Of a DNA stretch of 17,552 bases, positions 7,489 through 14,080 are shown piece by piece. The notes beneath the pieces were generated by a model. It searched no databases. It was not told where the DNA came from and saw only the letters and a program-made list of their open reading frames with translations. The first letter of the stretch is position 1. Every line of letters begins with the position of its first letter. The stretch comes from Candidatus Sodaliphilus limicaballi (lineage in GTDB: Bacteria; Bacteroidota; Bacteroidia; Bacteroidales; Muribaculaceae): contig JAGHSP010000207.1 of NCBI GenBank assembly GCA_018065815.1, positions 1-17,552 on the forward strand, read 5' to 3'. The position numbers and the translations under genes are program-made.

Positions 7489-9015
7489 TCAATGTTTAAA
7501 GTGTCTGATTCCAGTCATGACCATTGCCACATCATTTTTGTTGCAGTAGTCTATGCTCTCGTTGTCGCGCACTGATCCGCCAGGCTGTATCACTGCGGTG
7601 ATGCCGGCTTGGTGTGCTATCTCCACGCAGTCGCCGAAGGGGAAGAATGCATCCGATGCCATTACTGCTCCATTCAGGTCCTGGTTGAAGCTGCGGGCCT
7701 TGTCTATTGCCTGTCGCAATGCGTCAACTCGCGAAGTCTGTCCCACTCCGCTGGCAAGCAGCATTTTGCCCTTTGCCAGCACGATGGCGTTGCTCTTGCT
7801 GTGCTTCACTATCTTGTTGGCAAACAGCATGTCCTCAATCTGCTGGGGTGTTGCTGCGCAGTTAGTCACTTGTTTCAACTCGTCGGGAGTCTCAACGTGT
7901 GTGTCGCGTGCTTGCACGAGCATTCCGTTGAGAGTGGTGCGTGCCTGCAGGCAGGGCAGGGCAAAGTCTTTCATCTCCAGGATGATGCGGTTCTTCTTCT
8001 GCTTGAGTGTTTCAAGTGCTTCCTTGGTGTAGCTGGGAGCAATGCACACCTCGATGAACACCTTGTTCATTTCCTGTGCAGTCGCCTCATCGACCTCGCG
8101 GTTAGTGACGTGCACTCCACCGAATGCACTCACTGGGTCGCCTGCCAGCGCGCAGTTGAATGCGTCAACCAGGGTGGGGCGTGAAGCGAGTCCGCATGCG
8201 TTGTTATGCTTCATGATCACGAAGGTGGGTTCGTCGAAATCCTTTATCAGGCTCACTGCTGCGTCAATATCGAGCAGGTTGTTGTAAGAGATTTCCTTGC
8301 CATGAAGTTGTGTGAACATAGCGTCGAAGTCGCCAAAGTAGAATCCTTCCTGGTGAGGGTTCTCGCCATAACGCAGTTGCTTGCGTTCGTTGGCCGTGAG
8401 TCGCATAGCGCTATGCTCATCGTTGTCAAAGTAGTTAAAGATGTGGCTGTCGTAGTTGCTCGACACCGCAAAGGCTTCCTTTGCAAGCCAGCGTCGGTCG
8501 GCGAGTGTCGTTTCGGCATTGCCGTTGGCGCGAAGCATGTTGAGCAGGGGCTCATATTGCGACTTTGAGGCAACGATTGCCACGTCGTTAAAGTTCTTGG
8601 CAGCGGCTCTGATGAGAGAAATACCGCCAATGTCTATTTTCTCAATGATGTCGGCCTCGCTTGCTCCGCTTGCCACTGTCTCCTCAAAGGGGTAGAGATC
8701 TACGATCACAAGGTCGATGTCGGGTATTTCAAACTGGCTAGTTTGTTGCTGGTCGGTCTCGTTGTCGCGACGACTCAATATGCCGCCAAACACTTTGGGG
8801 TGCAATGTCTTCACGCGTCCGCCAAGTATCGATGGATAACCAGTGAGGTCTTCAACTGCTTCACACTCATATCCTTGGCTTTGAATGAAATCTTGCGTGC
8901 CTCCTGTCGATAAGAATTTAACACCACATGCGTTAAGTTCATGCAAAATCTCATTTAGCCCATCCTTGTGGAACACTGAAACCAGTGCGGTTTTGATTTT
9001 TTTTCTGTCTGTCAT
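7489..9015 (-). CDS. purH: Bifunctional AICAR formyltransferase / IMP cyclohydrolase
   Basis: 508 residues; it catalyses the last two steps of de novo purine synthesis (AICAR plus 10-formyl-THF to FAICAR, then ring closure to IMP) in the cytosol. Seen: N-terminal MGS-like cyclohydrolase domain (about 1-200) with LSTGGT (35-40) and GGRVKTLHPKVFGGIL (65-80); C-terminal formyltransferase domain with RYGENPHQ (215-222), the catalytic KHNNACG (269-275, Lys269 and His270), SDAFFPFGD (454-462) and QPGGSVRD (477-484). It ends in the typical TGIRHFKH. Length is standard. It is the first gene of the co-directional run with mreB. Which function sets expression of the cluster cannot be seen here. Confidence 0.97.
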   Translation of the reverse strand: MTDRKKIKTALVSVFHKDGLNEILHELNACGVKFLSTGGTQDFIQSQGYECEAVEDLTGYPSILGGRVKTLHPKVFGGILSRRDNETDQQQTSQFEIPDIDLVIVDLYPFEETVASGASEADIIEKIDIGGISLIRAAAKNFNDVAIVASKSQYEPLLNMLRANGNAETTLADRRWLAKEAFAVSSNYDSHIFNYFDNDEHSAMRLTANERKQLRYGENPHQEGFYFGDFDAMFTQLHGKEISYNNLLDIDAAVSLIKDFDEPTFVIMKHNNACGLASRPTLVDAFNCALAGDPVSAFGGVHVTNREVDEATAQEMNKVFIEVCIAPSYTKEALETLKQKKNRIILEMKDFALPCLQARTTLNGMLVQARDTHVETPDELKQVTNCAATPQQIEDMLFANKIVKHSKSNAIVLAKGKMLLASGVGQTSRVDALRQAIDKARSFNQDLNGAVMASDAFFPFGDCVEIAHQAGITAVIQPGGSVRDNESIDYCNKNDVAMVMTGIRHFKH

Positions 9016-9059
9016 ACCCGATATTTTGTTGTAGTTGGAATTACTTTCCTTCTAAATTG

Positions 9060-9067
9060 CAAAATTA
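9060..9067 (-). promoter_or_regulatory. Possible purH -7 promoter element
   Basis: On the minus strand this reads TAATTTTG, an exact match to the Bacteroidetes -7 consensus TAnnTTTG, 45 bp before the purH start. No TTTG sits at the expected 18-21 bp upstream; the nearest CAAA on the plus strand (9079-9082) is too close. The site is therefore tentative. Confidence 0.35.
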
Positions 9068-9163
9068 CTACAATTTCACAAATCTTTCGCTATAAATAAG
9101 CAAATAAAACGCATTAAAAATGCTTTTTAACATATTATTGTGTTGTTGCTGCTGTCTAGGCAT

Positions 9164-9200
9164 AAAAAATCAAGCAGCAACACCGGGGTGCTACTGCTTG
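9164..9200 (-). terminator. Rho-independent terminator of rpmE2
   Basis: Bases 9171-9200 form a hairpin with a 7-bp outer stem (CAAGCAG/CTGCTTG), a small internal loop and an inner GC-rich stem around CACC/GGTG. On the minus strand it is followed at once by six U residues (A-run 9164-9169). It lies about 32 bp after the rpmE2 stop and separates that gene from purH. Confidence 0.8.
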
Positions 9201-9232
9201 TATTCGATAAAATAATCTACTTTCTATCGTGA

Positions 9233-9487
9233 TTATTTTTTCAGGCTCTTGCCATAACGGCTGAGGAACTTGTCCACGCGACCTGCGGTGTCCACAAGTT
9301 TCTGCTTACCGGTAAAGAAGGGGTGAGATGAGCTAGTGATCTCAAGCTTTACCAGGGGATAAGTAACGCCGTCAATCTCGATAGTCTCTTTTGACGCTAC
9401 TGTTGAACGGGTGATGAACACCTCTTCGTTTGACATGTCCTTGAACGCAACCTCGCGATAGTTGGTAGGATGGATATCTTTCTTCAT
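9233..9487 (-). CDS. rpmE2: Ribosomal protein L31, type B (zinc-independent)
   Basis: 84 residues; a large-subunit protein at the 30S-50S bridge. Seen: MKKDIHPTNYREV at the start and the family signature SSSHPFFTGK (52-61). It contains no cysteine, so the CxxC zinc ribbon of type A L31 is absent; this is the C-minus form that in many bacteria replaces the zinc form. Single gene with its own promoter upstream and terminator downstream. Confidence 0.96.
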   Translation of the reverse strand: MKKDIHPTNYREVAFKDMSNEEVFITRSTVASKETIEIDGVTYPLVKLEITSSSHPFFTGKQKLVDTAGRVDKFLSRYGKSLKK

Positions 9488-9558
9488 TGCAATGTTTTGT
9501 TTATAATTATTAACTAAATGTCAGGCGGTGGTAAACGCCCAAAATTTGTAATGGCGTG

Positions 9559-9588
9559 CAAAGGTACAAATAATTTTTTAATCTCAAA
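9559..9588 (-). promoter_or_regulatory. Promoter of rpmE2, Bacteroidetes type
   Basis: On the minus strand, TTTG (9588-9585), an 18-bp spacer and TACCTTTG (9566-9559) match the -33/-7 consensus TTTG...TAnnTTTG read by the Bacteroidetes primary sigma factor. The start of transcription would fall near 9550, leaving a leader of about 60 nt that holds a small GGCG/CGCC hairpin (9524-9539). Confidence 0.7.
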
Positions 9589-9636
9589 AAATATTTTGCA
9601 ATTTTCATCGTTATTATTTTAGAAAACGCGTAATTT

Positions 9637-10374
9637 ATGTTCAATTTCTTAAGAAAAAATAAAAAACCGGTAGAGTTGTTCTACCACACCGATGTGCATT
9701 GTCACATCCTGCCTGGTGTCGATCATGGGTCTCAATCGGTCGAGCAATCGTTGCAGATGCTGGAAGCAGAGATGGAGATGGGCATCAACCGCGTGATATG
9801 CACTTCGCATGTCACTTCCGAGACGTTTGAAAACACACCAGAGACTTTGACCAATGCTTATAATATACTGTGCGATGCAGTAAAAGAAGCGGGTATGGAC
9901 ATCGAACTGCATGCTTCGGCCGAGTATCGCATCGATGAGTATTGGGAAAAGCAATGGGAGGCCGGTACCATCCTTCCCATGCCAGGCAAATTCCTGCTCA
10001 TGGAGAACTCTTTCCAGCAAGAGTTATTGCTGCTCGACGAGCTGATGTTTGACCTCATGGTGAAAGGGTATAAGCCCATCTTGGCTCACCCCGAGCGTTA
10101 TGGCTATTATTCCCGTCGCAGGCAGCGTTACGAAAAACTTCATAGGGCTGGCGTCAAGTTCCAGGTCAACTTGCTGTCGCTTGCCGGCTATTTCGGTACG
10201 GTGGCGCGTGAGAATGCGATGTGGCTTGTCAAGCATGAGATGGTTGATATGCTGGGAACCGACATGCACAACTTGGAGCACGCTCACGTAATCCATGAAT
10301 ATCTCAGGTCTAAAGACTGGAGGAAACTATCTAAAGTCCTGGAACCTGAAATCATGAATGACTGGGTGAAATGA
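9637..10374 (+). CDS. PHP-family protein tyrosine phosphatase (CpsB/CapC/YwqE type)
   Basis: 245 residues; a Mn-dependent phosphatase that, in characterised relatives, dephosphorylates the bacterial tyrosine kinase controlling capsule or exopolysaccharide assembly. Seen metal ligands in family order: DVHCH (19-23; His21, His23), GVDHG (27-31; Asp29), TSH (56-58), AEYRID with Glu96, ENS (123-125; Glu123), AHPERY (150-155; His151) and GTDMHN (207-212; Asp209, His211). Length is normal and there is no signal peptide. It is the only plus-strand gene here, divergent from rpmE2 across 149 bp. A weak TTTG (9545) and TAATTTTT (9571-9578) pair may be its promoter. The partner kinase is not in the window. 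Such genes are often mislabelled histidinol phosphatase. Confidence 0.88.
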   Translation: MFNFLRKNKKPVELFYHTDVHCHILPGVDHGSQSVEQSLQMLEAEMEMGINRVICTSHVTSETFENTPETLTNAYNILCDAVKEAGMDIELHASAEYRIDEYWEKQWEAGTILPMPGKFLLMENSFQQELLLLDELMFDLMVKGYKPILAHPERYGYYSRRRQRYEKLHRAGVKFQVNLLSLAGYFGTVARENAMWLVKHEMVDMLGTDMHNLEHAHVIHEYLRSKDWRKLSKVLEPEIMNDWVK

Positions 10375-10406
10375 CCAGTTAGATAAACCCAGAAAGTTCA
10401 TCAGGT

Positions 10407-10498
10407 AATGATAAGATTTTAGATTATCATTGTGTCAGAATTTATGCTATATTGAATGAACATAAGGGCTCCTATACGAGTGAAAGATAGTATAAATT
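10407..10498. other. Two large inverted repeats in the non-coding stretch after the PHP gene
   Basis: AATGATAA (10407-10414) pairs perfectly with TTATCATT (10424-10431) over a 9-nt loop. Next, AATTTATGCTAT (10439-10450) pairs over 12 bp with ATAGTATAAATT (10487-10498), with one G-U wobble and a 36-nt loop. With the hairpin at 10551-10592 they form three successive stem-loops over about 185 bp. This may be a long structured 3' UTR or an RNA gene; no promoter is obvious. Confidence 0.4.
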
Positions 10499-10550
10499 AT
10501 GCCCATGAGAAGCAAGATATTCTAAATTGTTCTAATGAATTTTTGGCGTA

Positions 10551-10592
10551 TAGGTGGGTTCTGCTTTTTACGGAATTGGCAGGACCCACCTA
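10551..10592 (+). terminator. Strong hairpin with U-rich tail, likely terminator of the PHP gene transcript
   Basis: TAGGTGGGTTCTGC (10551-10564) pairs with GCAGGACCCACCTA (10579-10592): a 14-bp stem with one G-U wobble and a 14-nt loop. The plus strand continues as a T-rich run (TTTATATTTATT) at 10593-10604. It lies about 177 bp after the PHP stop. On the minus strand the following bases are A-rich, so it should work in the plus direction only. Confidence 0.6.
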
Positions 10593-10614
10593 TTTATATT
10601 TATTAGATTAAATC

Positions 10615-10656
10615 ATTGACGACGGAGGCGTCACATTGCATCGTAACCGATGGCCG
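10615..10656. repeat. 42-bp direct repeat, copy 1 (partly degenerate)
   Basis: This 42-bp block differs from 10759-10800 at a single base. Its first hairpin, TGACGAC-GGA-GGCGTCA (10617-10633), has one internal mismatch, and the second hairpin seen in copy 2 is mostly lost (only CCGA/TCGG remains). It looks like the more decayed copy. On the minus strand both copies translate in one frame as RPSVTMQCD(A/D)SVVN, but I see no credible gene around it. Confidence 0.8.
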
Positions 10657-10758
10657 AACGTGTCGGTGGGGGATGAAATGCCATAAACACCGCATTCAAC
10701 AGGACGCTAATAGGAGTAAAATGGTGAAACTCATGATCAGCGGATTTTCTGGTGGGTA

Positions 10759-10856
10759 ATTGACGACGGAGTCGTCACATTGCATCGTAACCGATGGCCG
10801 CAGGCCGTCGGAGAAGGGCATATTGCAACCGACCTCGAAGGGGTCGCACTGTGCGA
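10759..10856. repeat. 42-bp direct repeat copy 2 within an array of GNA-loop hairpins
   Basis: The repeat (10759-10800) opens a run of palindromes. TGACGAC-GGA-GTCGTCA (10761-10777) is a perfect 7-bp stem. CCGATGGCC-GCA-GGCCGTCGG (10791-10811) has 9 bp with one wobble. CGACCTC-GAA-GGGGTCG (10830-10846) has 7 bp with one wobble. TCGCACTGTGCGA (10844-10856) is a 13-bp palindrome that shares bases with the third hairpin. All three loops are GNA closed by a C-G pair on the plus strand. The GC-rich composition contrasts with the AT-rich flanks. This resembles a REP- or MITE-like dispersed element. A 62-codon minus-strand frame (10696-10884) crosses it but is probably not a gene. Confidence 0.7.
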
Positions 10857-10900
10857 AATTCAAAATGGTTTCAACAACAGACAATAAACAGACCTAATTT

Positions 10901-11464
10901 TTACAATTTTTCGCCTTCCACTATACAGTTCTTTATTGTGGTTTCCATGCGGTGAATTGTTCCCTCGACTAGTGTGGCTGGTACTGATTGCACTTCCTCC
11001 ACAAACTCATATTCCTTGACATATTTCACCTTGTCGCGCGCTGGTTCCACTGCCGATTTAACCAGGTTGTTGTTGGCGGCATCGCATGTCACGATGAAAT
11101 GCCTGCCTTCTTTGACTAGCGTCCCCAGGTAGTTATCGTGCTTTTCGCCTAGTTCGGTAGGGTCTATATCCTTGACAGTCATCATCACGCTGTCATTGCA
11201 TTGACGCAGGTCGAGCGTGAACGTGCGGCACTGGAAAGCGTTGTCGCATGTCACTTGCATTATTTGTTCCATTCCCATAGCAAGCGGAGTAGAGGACGAT
11301 GTCTTGAACCGCAGCGTTTTGAATGTTGTTTCGATAGTCTTGTCGGGTAGCTTGGCTTTTTCTTCTGCGGTCAGTTGGGTCACAACCGGCACCGTTATCA
11401 CAGCACTCATGGCGTTCAGCGCAATGATGCTTATAGAGATTAGTGAAAATATCAGGCGTTTCAT
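10901..11464 (-). CDS. Secreted protein of unknown function
   Basis: 187 residues that I do not recognise. Seen: a classical signal peptide (basic MKR, hydrophobic core 4-16, probable cleavage after NAMSA at 21), no lipobox cysteine, then about 166 residues of mixed polar and beta-prone sequence. Five cysteines follow the signal (73, 79, 89, 127, 180), including the pair VTCDNAFQC, so disulfides are possible after export. There are no membrane segments after the signal. It starts 54 bp past the nqrF stop, just beyond the nqr terminator, on the same strand. It may rely on read-through or on a promoter I cannot see. Codon use looks like that of its neighbours. A periplasmic or surface role is inference. 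Confidence 0.75.
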   Translation of the reverse strand: MKRLIFSLISISIIALNAMSAVITVPVVTQLTAEEKAKLPDKTIETTFKTLRFKTSSSTPLAMGMEQIMQVTCDNAFQCRTFTLDLRQCNDSVMMTVKDIDPTELGEKHDNYLGTLVKEGRHFIVTCDAANNNLVKSAVEPARDKVKYVKEYEFVEEVQSVPATLVEGTIHRMETTIKNCIVEGEKL

Positions 11465-11480
11465 GTTGAGTTTAATATTA

Positions 11481-11512
11481 AAATGGGGAAAACTTTGACG
11501 CTCTCCCCATTT
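11481..11512 (-). terminator. Terminator of the nqr operon
   Basis: AAATGGGGA (11481-11489) and TCCCCATTT (11504-11512) form a perfect 9-bp stem with a 14-nt loop, 6 bp past the nqrF stop codon. On the minus strand the 3' arm ends in UUU and runs into UAAUAUUAAA. The unknown secreted gene begins only 16 bp further on, so termination may be partial. Confidence 0.72.
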
Positions 11513-11518
11513 GTTTGG

Positions 11519-12802
11519 TTAACCGAAGTTATCGTAGTGTATTGATGACGGATCCACGCCCAGTGAGTCAAGCAGTTCGTTGACAGTTTTGCTCATCATT
11601 GCGGGACCGCACATGTAGTACTCGCAATCTTCAGGCGCTTCGTGCTGCGCGAGATAGGTGTCTCGCATCACGGGAGCCACAAATCCTGCGGTATATTTCA
11701 CTCCTGCCGCGTCGGCAACGGGGTCGGGACGGTCCAGCGCCAAGTGGAAGTGGAAGTTGGGGAACTCCTTCTCTATCGCCAGGAAGTCTTCTAGGTAGAA
11801 TACTTCGCTCAACGAGCGAGCGCCGTAGAAGTAATGCATCTCGCGGTCGCGTGTATTCAGGGTGCGTGTCATGTGCATGATTTGTGCACGCAAGGGGGCC
11901 ATACCGGCGCCGCCGCCCACCCATATCATCTCTTTCTTTGAGTCGAAGATGGGATGGAAGTCGCCGTAGGGGCCACTCATTATCACCTTGTCGCCTGGTT
12001 TCAGTGTGAAGATATAGCTAGATGCTATGCCGGGCATCACATCCTGGAATCCCACCTCGGGTTTCGGTTTGAAGGGTGGGGTAGCGATGCGCACTGTGAG
12101 CATGAATCGGTCGCCCTCGGCAGGATAGTTGGCCATTGAGTAGGCACGTATTGTGGGCTCGGTATTCTTGCATTTGAGCGAGAACATGTTGTATTGTTCC
12201 CATGTGGGCAGGTACTCGCCCAGCGACTCTTTGTCGATGTCCTTGTCATAGTCCATCTCATACTCGGGGATGCGTATCTGTGCATAGGAGCCGGGGATGA
12301 AGTCCATGTGCTCGCCAGGAGGCAGAGCCACGATAAACTCTTTGATGAACGATGAAACGAGGTTGTTGCTCACCACCGTGCACTCATATTCTTTCACGCT
12401 GAGCACTGATGCGGGCAACTCTAATGACATGTTGTCTTTCACTTTGACTTGGCATCCCAGTCGCCAGTGTTCTTGTTGCTCTTTGCGGCTGAAGTGCACT
12501 GTCTCGGTGGGCAGTATCTCGCCGCCACCCTCGGTCACCTTGCATCGGCACTGGCCGCAACTGCCCTTGCCGCCACATGCGCTTGACAGCATCACGCCCT
12601 CGCTTTGCAATGCGGTGAGAAGCGACGAACCAGTGTTTACTTCTAGCTCTTTTGTTCCGTCATTGATGTTGATTTTTACTTTTCCGCTAGCCACGAGGAA
12701 GTGACGTGCCACGAGCAGCAGGATCACCAAGAACATCGTGAGCGCTAGAAATATCACAGCACTTGACATGACTGTGAGTCCTGTAGTATCAATCAGTATC
12801 AT
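11519..12802 (-). CDS. nqrF: Na+-translocating NADH:quinone reductase subunit F
   Basis: 427 residues; the electron entry subunit, oxidising NADH and passing electrons through FAD to a [2Fe-2S] centre. Seen: N-terminal membrane anchor (about 12-32), plant-type ferredoxin domain with cluster cysteines C76, C82, C85 (CGGKGSCGQC) and C117, FAD-binding RAYSMANYP (219-227), NAD-binding GGGAGMAPLR (296-305), MCGPAMM (397-403) and the C-terminal aromatic IHYDNFG. Length is slightly above the Vibrio protein (about 408). Last gene of the operon, 8 bp after nqrE. Confidence 0.97.
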   Translation of the reverse strand: MILIDTTGLTVMSSAVIFLALTMFLVILLLVARHFLVASGKVKININDGTKELEVNTGSSLLTALQSEGVMLSSACGGKGSCGQCRCKVTEGGGEILPTETVHFSRKEQQEHWRLGCQVKVKDNMSLELPASVLSVKEYECTVVSNNLVSSFIKEFIVALPPGEHMDFIPGSYAQIRIPEYEMDYDKDIDKESLGEYLPTWEQYNMFSLKCKNTEPTIRAYSMANYPAEGDRFMLTVRIATPPFKPKPEVGFQDVMPGIASSYIFTLKPGDKVIMSGPYGDFHPIFDSKKEMIWVGGGAGMAPLRAQIMHMTRTLNTRDREMHYFYGARSLSEVFYLEDFLAIEKEFPNFHFHLALDRPDPVADAAGVKYTAGFVAPVMRDTYLAQHEAPEDCEYYMCGPAMMSKTVNELLDSLGVDPSSIHYDNFG

Positions 12803-12810
12803 AGTTGTAA

Positions 12811-13425
12811 TTACAATTTAATGCCCAGGAAACTCATGAATGCTATGCCCATGAGACCAGTAATGATGAATGTGATGCCCACACCGCGCAAGGGCTTGGG
12901 CACGTTGCTGTAAGCAATCTTTTCGCGTATGGCTGCCAGTCCCACGATGGCGAGCAGCCAGCCTATGCCCGAACCAGCGCCATAGACTGTGGCTGTGAGT
13001 GCCGAGCCAAAGTCACGCTGCTGCATGAACAAGGCACCGCCCAGGATGGCGCAGTTCACAGCGATGAGCGGAAGGAAGATTCCCAGCGAGGCATAGAGCG
13101 ACGGTGAGAATTTCTCAACAGCCATCTCCACGAGTTGGGTGGCACTGGCTATCACTGCGATAAACATAATCAGACCCAAGAAACTCAAATCTACATCCTT
13201 GTAGCCCTCGCCCAGCCATGCCAGCGCTCCTGGTTGAAGCACGTAGGTGTTGAGCAAGTAGTTGAGCGGCAGGGTTACGATAAGCATGAAGGTAACCGCT
13301 ACGCCTAGGCCAAACGCCGTCTTCACGTTCTTGGACACTGCCAGATAAGAGCACATGCCCAGGAAGTAGGCAAATATCATGTTGTCGATGAATATCGACT
13401 TGATAAACAAATTAAGTTCTTCCAT
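12811..13425 (-). CDS. nqrE: Na+-NQR subunit E
   Basis: 204 residues with six membrane helices by eye. NqrE and NqrD form an inverted-repeat-like pair in the membrane core. Cys25 (in FLGMCSYLAVSK) and Cys125 (in PLIAVNCAILGG) match the positions of the two NqrE cysteines that, in Vibrio cholerae, help hold an intramembrane [2Fe-2S] cluster between NqrD and NqrE. It lies 22 bp after nqrD and 8 bp before nqrF. No defects are visible. Confidence 0.96.
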   Translation of the reverse strand: MEELNLFIKSIFIDNMIFAYFLGMCSYLAVSKNVKTAFGLGVAVTFMLIVTLPLNYLLNTYVLQPGALAWLGEGYKDVDLSFLGLIMFIAVIASATQLVEMAVEKFSPSLYASLGIFLPLIAVNCAILGGALFMQQRDFGSALTATVYGAGSGIGWLLAIVGLAAIREKIAYSNVPKPLRGVGITFIITGLMGIAFMSFLGIKL

Positions 13426-13447
13426 TGTTCTATTCTAGTTAGCGGTT

Positions 13448-14071
13448 TTACTTTTCTTGTAATTCGGCATTGCGCGAACGGTGAACCCAGATGATGCAAG
13501 CCAGTGTGATCAATGCCATGGGGGGAAGGATCATGAGGCCGTTGTTCTCATATCCATGTTCATAGCACCATTGGGGAACTACCTGGAATCCAAGCAATGT
13601 GCCTGATCCGAGAAGTTCGCGGAAGAATGCCACAATGGCGAGCACGATGGTGTAGCCCAGGCCGTTGCCCACGCCGTCGAGGAACGATGGCCAGGGACGG
13701 TTGTTCAAGGCAAATGCCTCGAGGCGGCCCATCAGGATGCAGTTGGTGATGATGAGGCCCACAAACACAGAGAGCTGCTTGCTCACGTCATAACTGAAAG
13801 CTATGAGGAACTGCTGCACGATGATCACAAGTGCTGCCACAACTACCAGTTGCACGATGATGCGTATGGTGGTGGGGATGGTCTTGCGCATCAATGAGAT
13901 GATCACATTGCTGAAAGCAAGCACCACGATTACCGACAGACCCATCACCAGGGCTGGGCCCAGGTTGGCTGTAACGGCAAGTGCCGAGCAGATACCTAAT
14001 ATCTGTACCAATACAGGGTTTTCCTGCGACAGCGGGTTGAATAACGCTGATTTGTTCTTTTTAGATATCAT
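13448..14071 (-). CDS. nqrD: Na+-NQR subunit D
   Basis: 207 residues, six membrane helices by eye. Cys28 (in VQILGICSALAVT) and Cys111 (in VGLIITNCILMGRLEA) are the expected partners of NqrE Cys25 and Cys125 for the intramembrane iron-sulfur centre. The start MISKKNKSALFNPLSQENPV is typical for the family. It lies 9 bp after nqrC. Confidence 0.96.
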   Translation of the reverse strand: MISKKNKSALFNPLSQENPVLVQILGICSALAVTANLGPALVMGLSVIVVLAFSNVIISLMRKTIPTTIRIIVQLVVVAALVIIVQQFLIAFSYDVSKQLSVFVGLIITNCILMGRLEAFALNNRPWPSFLDGVGNGLGYTIVLAIVAFFRELLGSGTLLGFQVVPQWCYEHGYENNGLMILPPMALITLACIIWVHRSRNAELQEK

Positions 14072-14080
14072 ATTCTTCTA

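Noticed and set aside
9145..9181. Alternative 9-bp pairing of the rpmE2 terminator arm with GTTGCTGCT at 9145-9153
   Set aside because: On the minus strand the second arm lies after the U-run, so it cannot act as an antiterminator; probably chance in CAG/CTG-rich sequence.
95..10711. Shared 9-mer GACGCTAAT at 95-103 and 10703-10711
   Set aside because: A single 9-base match in 17.5 kb is unremarkable and the flanks do not align.
10721..10759. A 12-codon plus-strand frame (MVKLMISGFSGG) preceded by AGGAG
   Set aside because: It is very short, lies between the two repeat copies, and Shine-Dalgarno sites are not a reliable start signal in this phylum.
10696..10884. A 62-codon minus-strand frame across the repeat region
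   Set aside because: It runs through the palindromic repeat array, has no recognisable domain or start signal, and its composition follows the hairpins. It is better explained by the repeat.
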